NCBI RefSeq assembly: GCF_030067705.1
Contig: NZ_JASJEX010000004.1
Coordinates: 1 to 64,000, forward strand
Length of the DNA: 64,000 nt
Direction of reading: 5' to 3'
DNA from: Kribbibacterium absianum
Lineage (GTDB): Bacteria > Actinomycetota > Coriobacteriia > Coriobacteriales > Atopobiaceae
Positions 62,077 to 64,000 of the stretch are shown here, piece by piece. Both the position numbers and the translations under genes were made by a program. Position 1 is the stretch's first letter. Each line of letters starts with the position of its first letter. Under the pieces are notes generated by a model, which ran no database searches, was not told the DNA's origin, and worked only from the letters and a program-made list of their open reading frames with translations.

Positions 62077-63114
62077 CTACAGCAGCAGCTCCGCGATCTG
62101 GACCGCGTTCGTGGCGGCGCCCTTGCGAATCTGGTCGCCGCAGCACCAGAACGTGAGGCCATTCGTCCCCTCGGGTGCGGAGATGTCCTCACGGATGCGC
62201 CCCACATACACGAGGTCCTGCTCGGAGGTGTCGAGCGGCATCGGGTACTCTCGGCAGCTCGGGTCGTCCACCACGCGAACGCCCGGAGCGGCGGCCAAGA
62301 CAACACGGGCCTCGTCCGGCGTCAACGGGCTGTCGAGCTCCACCGTGATGGACTCGCTGTGGGAACGCGCCACCGGCACGCGGACGCACGTGCAGTTCAC
62401 GGCAAGGCCGTCGTTGTGGAGGATCTTGCGGCCCTCGTTCTGCATCTTCATCTCTTCGGAGGTGTAGCCCGCCGCGTCGAACCCGCCGATCTGCGGGATC
62501 AGGTTGTATGCGAGCTGGTACGGGAACACGCGCGGCGCGGGCACTTTGCGGCCCTCGACGATGGCAGCGTTCTCGGTCTCGAGCTGCTCGATGCCAGGCA
62601 TGCCAGCGCCGCTCGCGGCCTGATAGGTGGAGCACACCACGCGATTGAGGCCGGCGGCGCGGTCGAGCGGCGCGAGGCACACGAGCGCGATGATGGTGGA
62701 GCAGTTGGGGTTCGCGATGATGCCCGTGTTCCACGCTACGTCCTCAGGGTTCACCTCGGGCACCACGAGTGGCACCTCGGGGTCGAGACGGTACGCGCTC
62801 GAGTTGTCGACCACCACGGCGCCGGCTTTGACGGCGTGCGGCAGCAAGCGCTCGGCGACGTCGTTCTCGGCCGCACCGAGCACCAGGTCGATGCCCTCGA
62901 AGCTCTCGGGCGTCGCCTCCTGGATCGTGATCATGCGGCCGTTCCAGCACATCTGCTGTCCGGCGGAGCGCGCGGACGCCAACAGGCGCAGCTCCCCGAG
63001 CGGGAAATGCCGCTCCTGCAGGCACTGCATCATCTGGCGCCCCACCGCGCCGGTCGCGCCGAGAATCGCAACGTTCGGGCCCTGGGGCCCGCGGTCTGCC
63101 AGCCCCACGGTCAC
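62077..63114 (-). CDS. asd: Aspartate-semialdehyde dehydrogenase
   Basis: NADPH-dependent reduction of aspartyl phosphate to aspartate semialdehyde, the branch point for lysine, threonine, methionine and diaminopimelate. 345 residues. VAILGATGAVGRQMMQCL binds NADP, the catalytic Cys138 is in NPNCSTI, and the substrate His is in RVPVARSHSESI. GTG start at 63114 overlaps the lysC stop as GTGA, so the two are coupled. Confidence 0.95.
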   Translation of the reverse strand: MTVGLADRGPQGPNVAILGATGAVGRQMMQCLQERHFPLGELRLLASARSAGQQMCWNGRMITIQEATPESFEGIDLVLGAAENDVAERLLPHAVKAGAVVVDNSSAYRLDPEVPLVVPEVNPEDVAWNTGIIANPNCSTIIALVCLAPLDRAAGLNRVVCSTYQAASGAGMPGIEQLETENAAIVEGRKVPAPRVFPYQLAYNLIPQIGGFDAAGYTSEEMKMQNEGRKILHNDGLAVNCTCVRVPVARSHSESITVELDSPLTPDEARVVLAAAPGVRVVDDPSCREYPMPLDTSEQDLVYVGRIREDISAPEGTNGLTFWCCGDQIRKGAATNAVQIAELLL

Positions 63115-64000
63115 TCCCCTTCCTCGATCACGAACGCGTCGTAGATGGCCCCCACGGTGCGCTCGAAGTCGTCGTTGTCGACCCCGATGATGATGGTGAT
63201 CTCCTGGGAGCTCTGAGAGATCATGCGCACGTTAATACCGGCGTTACCCAGCGTCCCCAGCAGCTTACCTGCGGTTCCGGGACGGCGGCTCATGTTGCGG
63301 CCCACCACCGAGACGAGCGCGAGACGGTCGATCACCTTGACCTCGTCCGGGTGCACCTCGCGCTGGATGTCCGCGACGATGGAGTAGATGGAGTCCTTCA
63401 CGTCCGCGCCGTTGACCACGATCGAGAACGAGTCCACGCCTGTGGGAACGTGTTCCACCGAGACGTGGTAGCGCTCGAAGATGGACAGCACCTGGCGCAG
63501 GAAGCCCACCGCGTTGGACATGTGCGTCTTGCCCACATAGATGGACATGAAGTCCTTCTTGCCGGCGATGCCCGTGATGATCGGGTCGTTGGCGTGGGGC
63601 TCGACGCGCTCGCGGATGATGGTCCCCGTGGCGTCCGGCTGGTTGGTGTTGAGGATCGCGATCGGGATGTTGGCCTCGCGCACCGGGAAGATGGCCTCCT
63701 CGTGGAGCACGTTGGCGCCCATGTAGGAGAGCTCGCGCATCTCGTCGAAGGTGATGCGCTCGATGGTGAGCGGGTCGTCGACGATGCGCGGGTCCGCGGT
63801 GAGGAAGCCGCACACGTCCGTCCAGTTCTCGTAGAGGTCCGCCGAGAGGGCGTTCGCGAGGATGGAGCCCGTGATGTCGCCACCGCCTCGGTCCAAGAGT
63901 TTGATGTCGCCGTCCACGGTGGCCCCGTAGAAGCCGGGCATCACGAAACTGCCCACGCGCACCACGACGTCCCGGACCCGCGCGGCGGTCCTCTCCAGGT
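63111..64000 (-). CDS. lysC: Aspartate kinase, C-terminal part (cut by the window end)
   Basis: The 3' 890 bp of an aspartokinase. The frame remains open to the window edge, so the N-terminus lies beyond 64000. The visible part has the LLDRGGGDITGSILANAL active-site segment and TDVCGFLTADPRIV, followed by two ACT domains (about the last 160 residues; GKTHMSNAVGFLRQVLSIF and VVGRNMSRRPGTAGKLLGTL). ACT domains bind lysine or threonine for feedback control. It forms an operon with asd. Confidence 0.93.
   Translation of the reverse strand, partial: LERTAARVRDVVVRVGSFVMPGFYGATVDGDIKLLDRGGGDITGSILANALSADLYENWTDVCGFLTADPRIVDDPLTIERITFDEMRELSYMGANVLHEEAIFPVREANIPIAILNTNQPDATGTIIRERVEPHANDPIITGIAGKKDFMSIYVGKTHMSNAVGFLRQVLSIFERYHVSVEHVPTGVDSFSIVVNGADVKDSIYSIVADIQREVHPDEVKVIDRLALVSVVGRNMSRRPGTAGKLLGTLGNAGINVRMISQSSQEITIIIGVDNDDFERTVGAIYDAFVIEEGE

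Overview
The window is high-GC DNA from an actinobacterium, most likely of the class Coriobacteriia (Olsenella/Collinsella/Atopobiaceae-like). The pointers are an arginine deiminase gene cluster, an ATP-type PEP carboxykinase, strongly GC-biased third codon positions, Gram-positive lipoproteins, and several glycan genes of the kind seen in that group. This placement is inference; there is no rRNA in the window to confirm it. Nearly all genes lie on the minus strand. The plus-strand exceptions are ppk to the HAD phosphatase (24.2-31.8 kb), one glycosyltransferase (40.1 kb), pta (43.8 kb), a ferredoxin-like gene (49.6 kb) and a tRNA-Arg (61.6 kb).

Layout. 0-6.4 kb: zinc-ribbon membrane protein, aconitase, a P-type cation ATPase overlapping aconitase, tRNA-Arg(CCG). 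6.5-15.8 kb: glycosyltransferase, an Fe3+-type ABC importer (binding protein, permease, ATPase), then a polysaccharide-export unit (TagG/TagH-like ABC pair with two family-2 glycosyltransferases). 16-23.6 kb: arginine fermentation cluster transcribed arcA, argF, arcD-like antiporter, aminotransferase, YfcC-type carrier; no carbamate kinase is seen. 24.2-31.8 kb: polyphosphate kinase with long tails, RNA uracil methyltransferase, DJ-1, Maf, P1 peptidase, Cof-type phosphatase. 31.9-32.7 kb: a REP-associated tyrosine transposase (RAYT) surrounded by its palindromes. 32.7-37.4 kb: glycerol catabolism (glpK, DUF1667 protein, two FAD oxidoreductases). 37.5-47.2 kb: SNF2 helicase, more glycosyltransferases, UDP-galactopyranose mutase, pta, a PlsC/glycosyltransferase pair, and a small EF-Tu-domain-2-like protein. 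47.3-55.7 kb: pckA, a flavodoxin/ferredoxin protein, a taurine/nitrate-type ABC importer with a fused permease-ATPase, a Gfo/Idh/MocA oxidoreductase, and a beta-helix protein. 56-61 kb: MarR regulator with a heterodimeric ABC exporter. 61.2-64 kb: tRNA-Lys, tRNA-His, tRNA-Arg(TCT), asd and the 3' part of lysC.

The most notable content is a set of four palindromic repeat families. Family A (about 29-35 bp, seven full or partial copies) is centred on the RAYT gene at 31.9-32.7 kb. Its copies point towards the RAYT from both sides, sit within a few bases of stop codons, form the C-terminus of one protein (DUF1667), and are read in frame inside a glycosyltransferase 12 kb away. Family B is a tandem pair after pckA. 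Family C is a large nested hairpin at three loci, two of which bracket the MarR/ABC exporter operon. Family D is a cluster of 24-26 bp palindromes beside the tRNA genes. Together they suggest a genome with active or recently active REP-type elements, some of which have become part of protein-coding genes.
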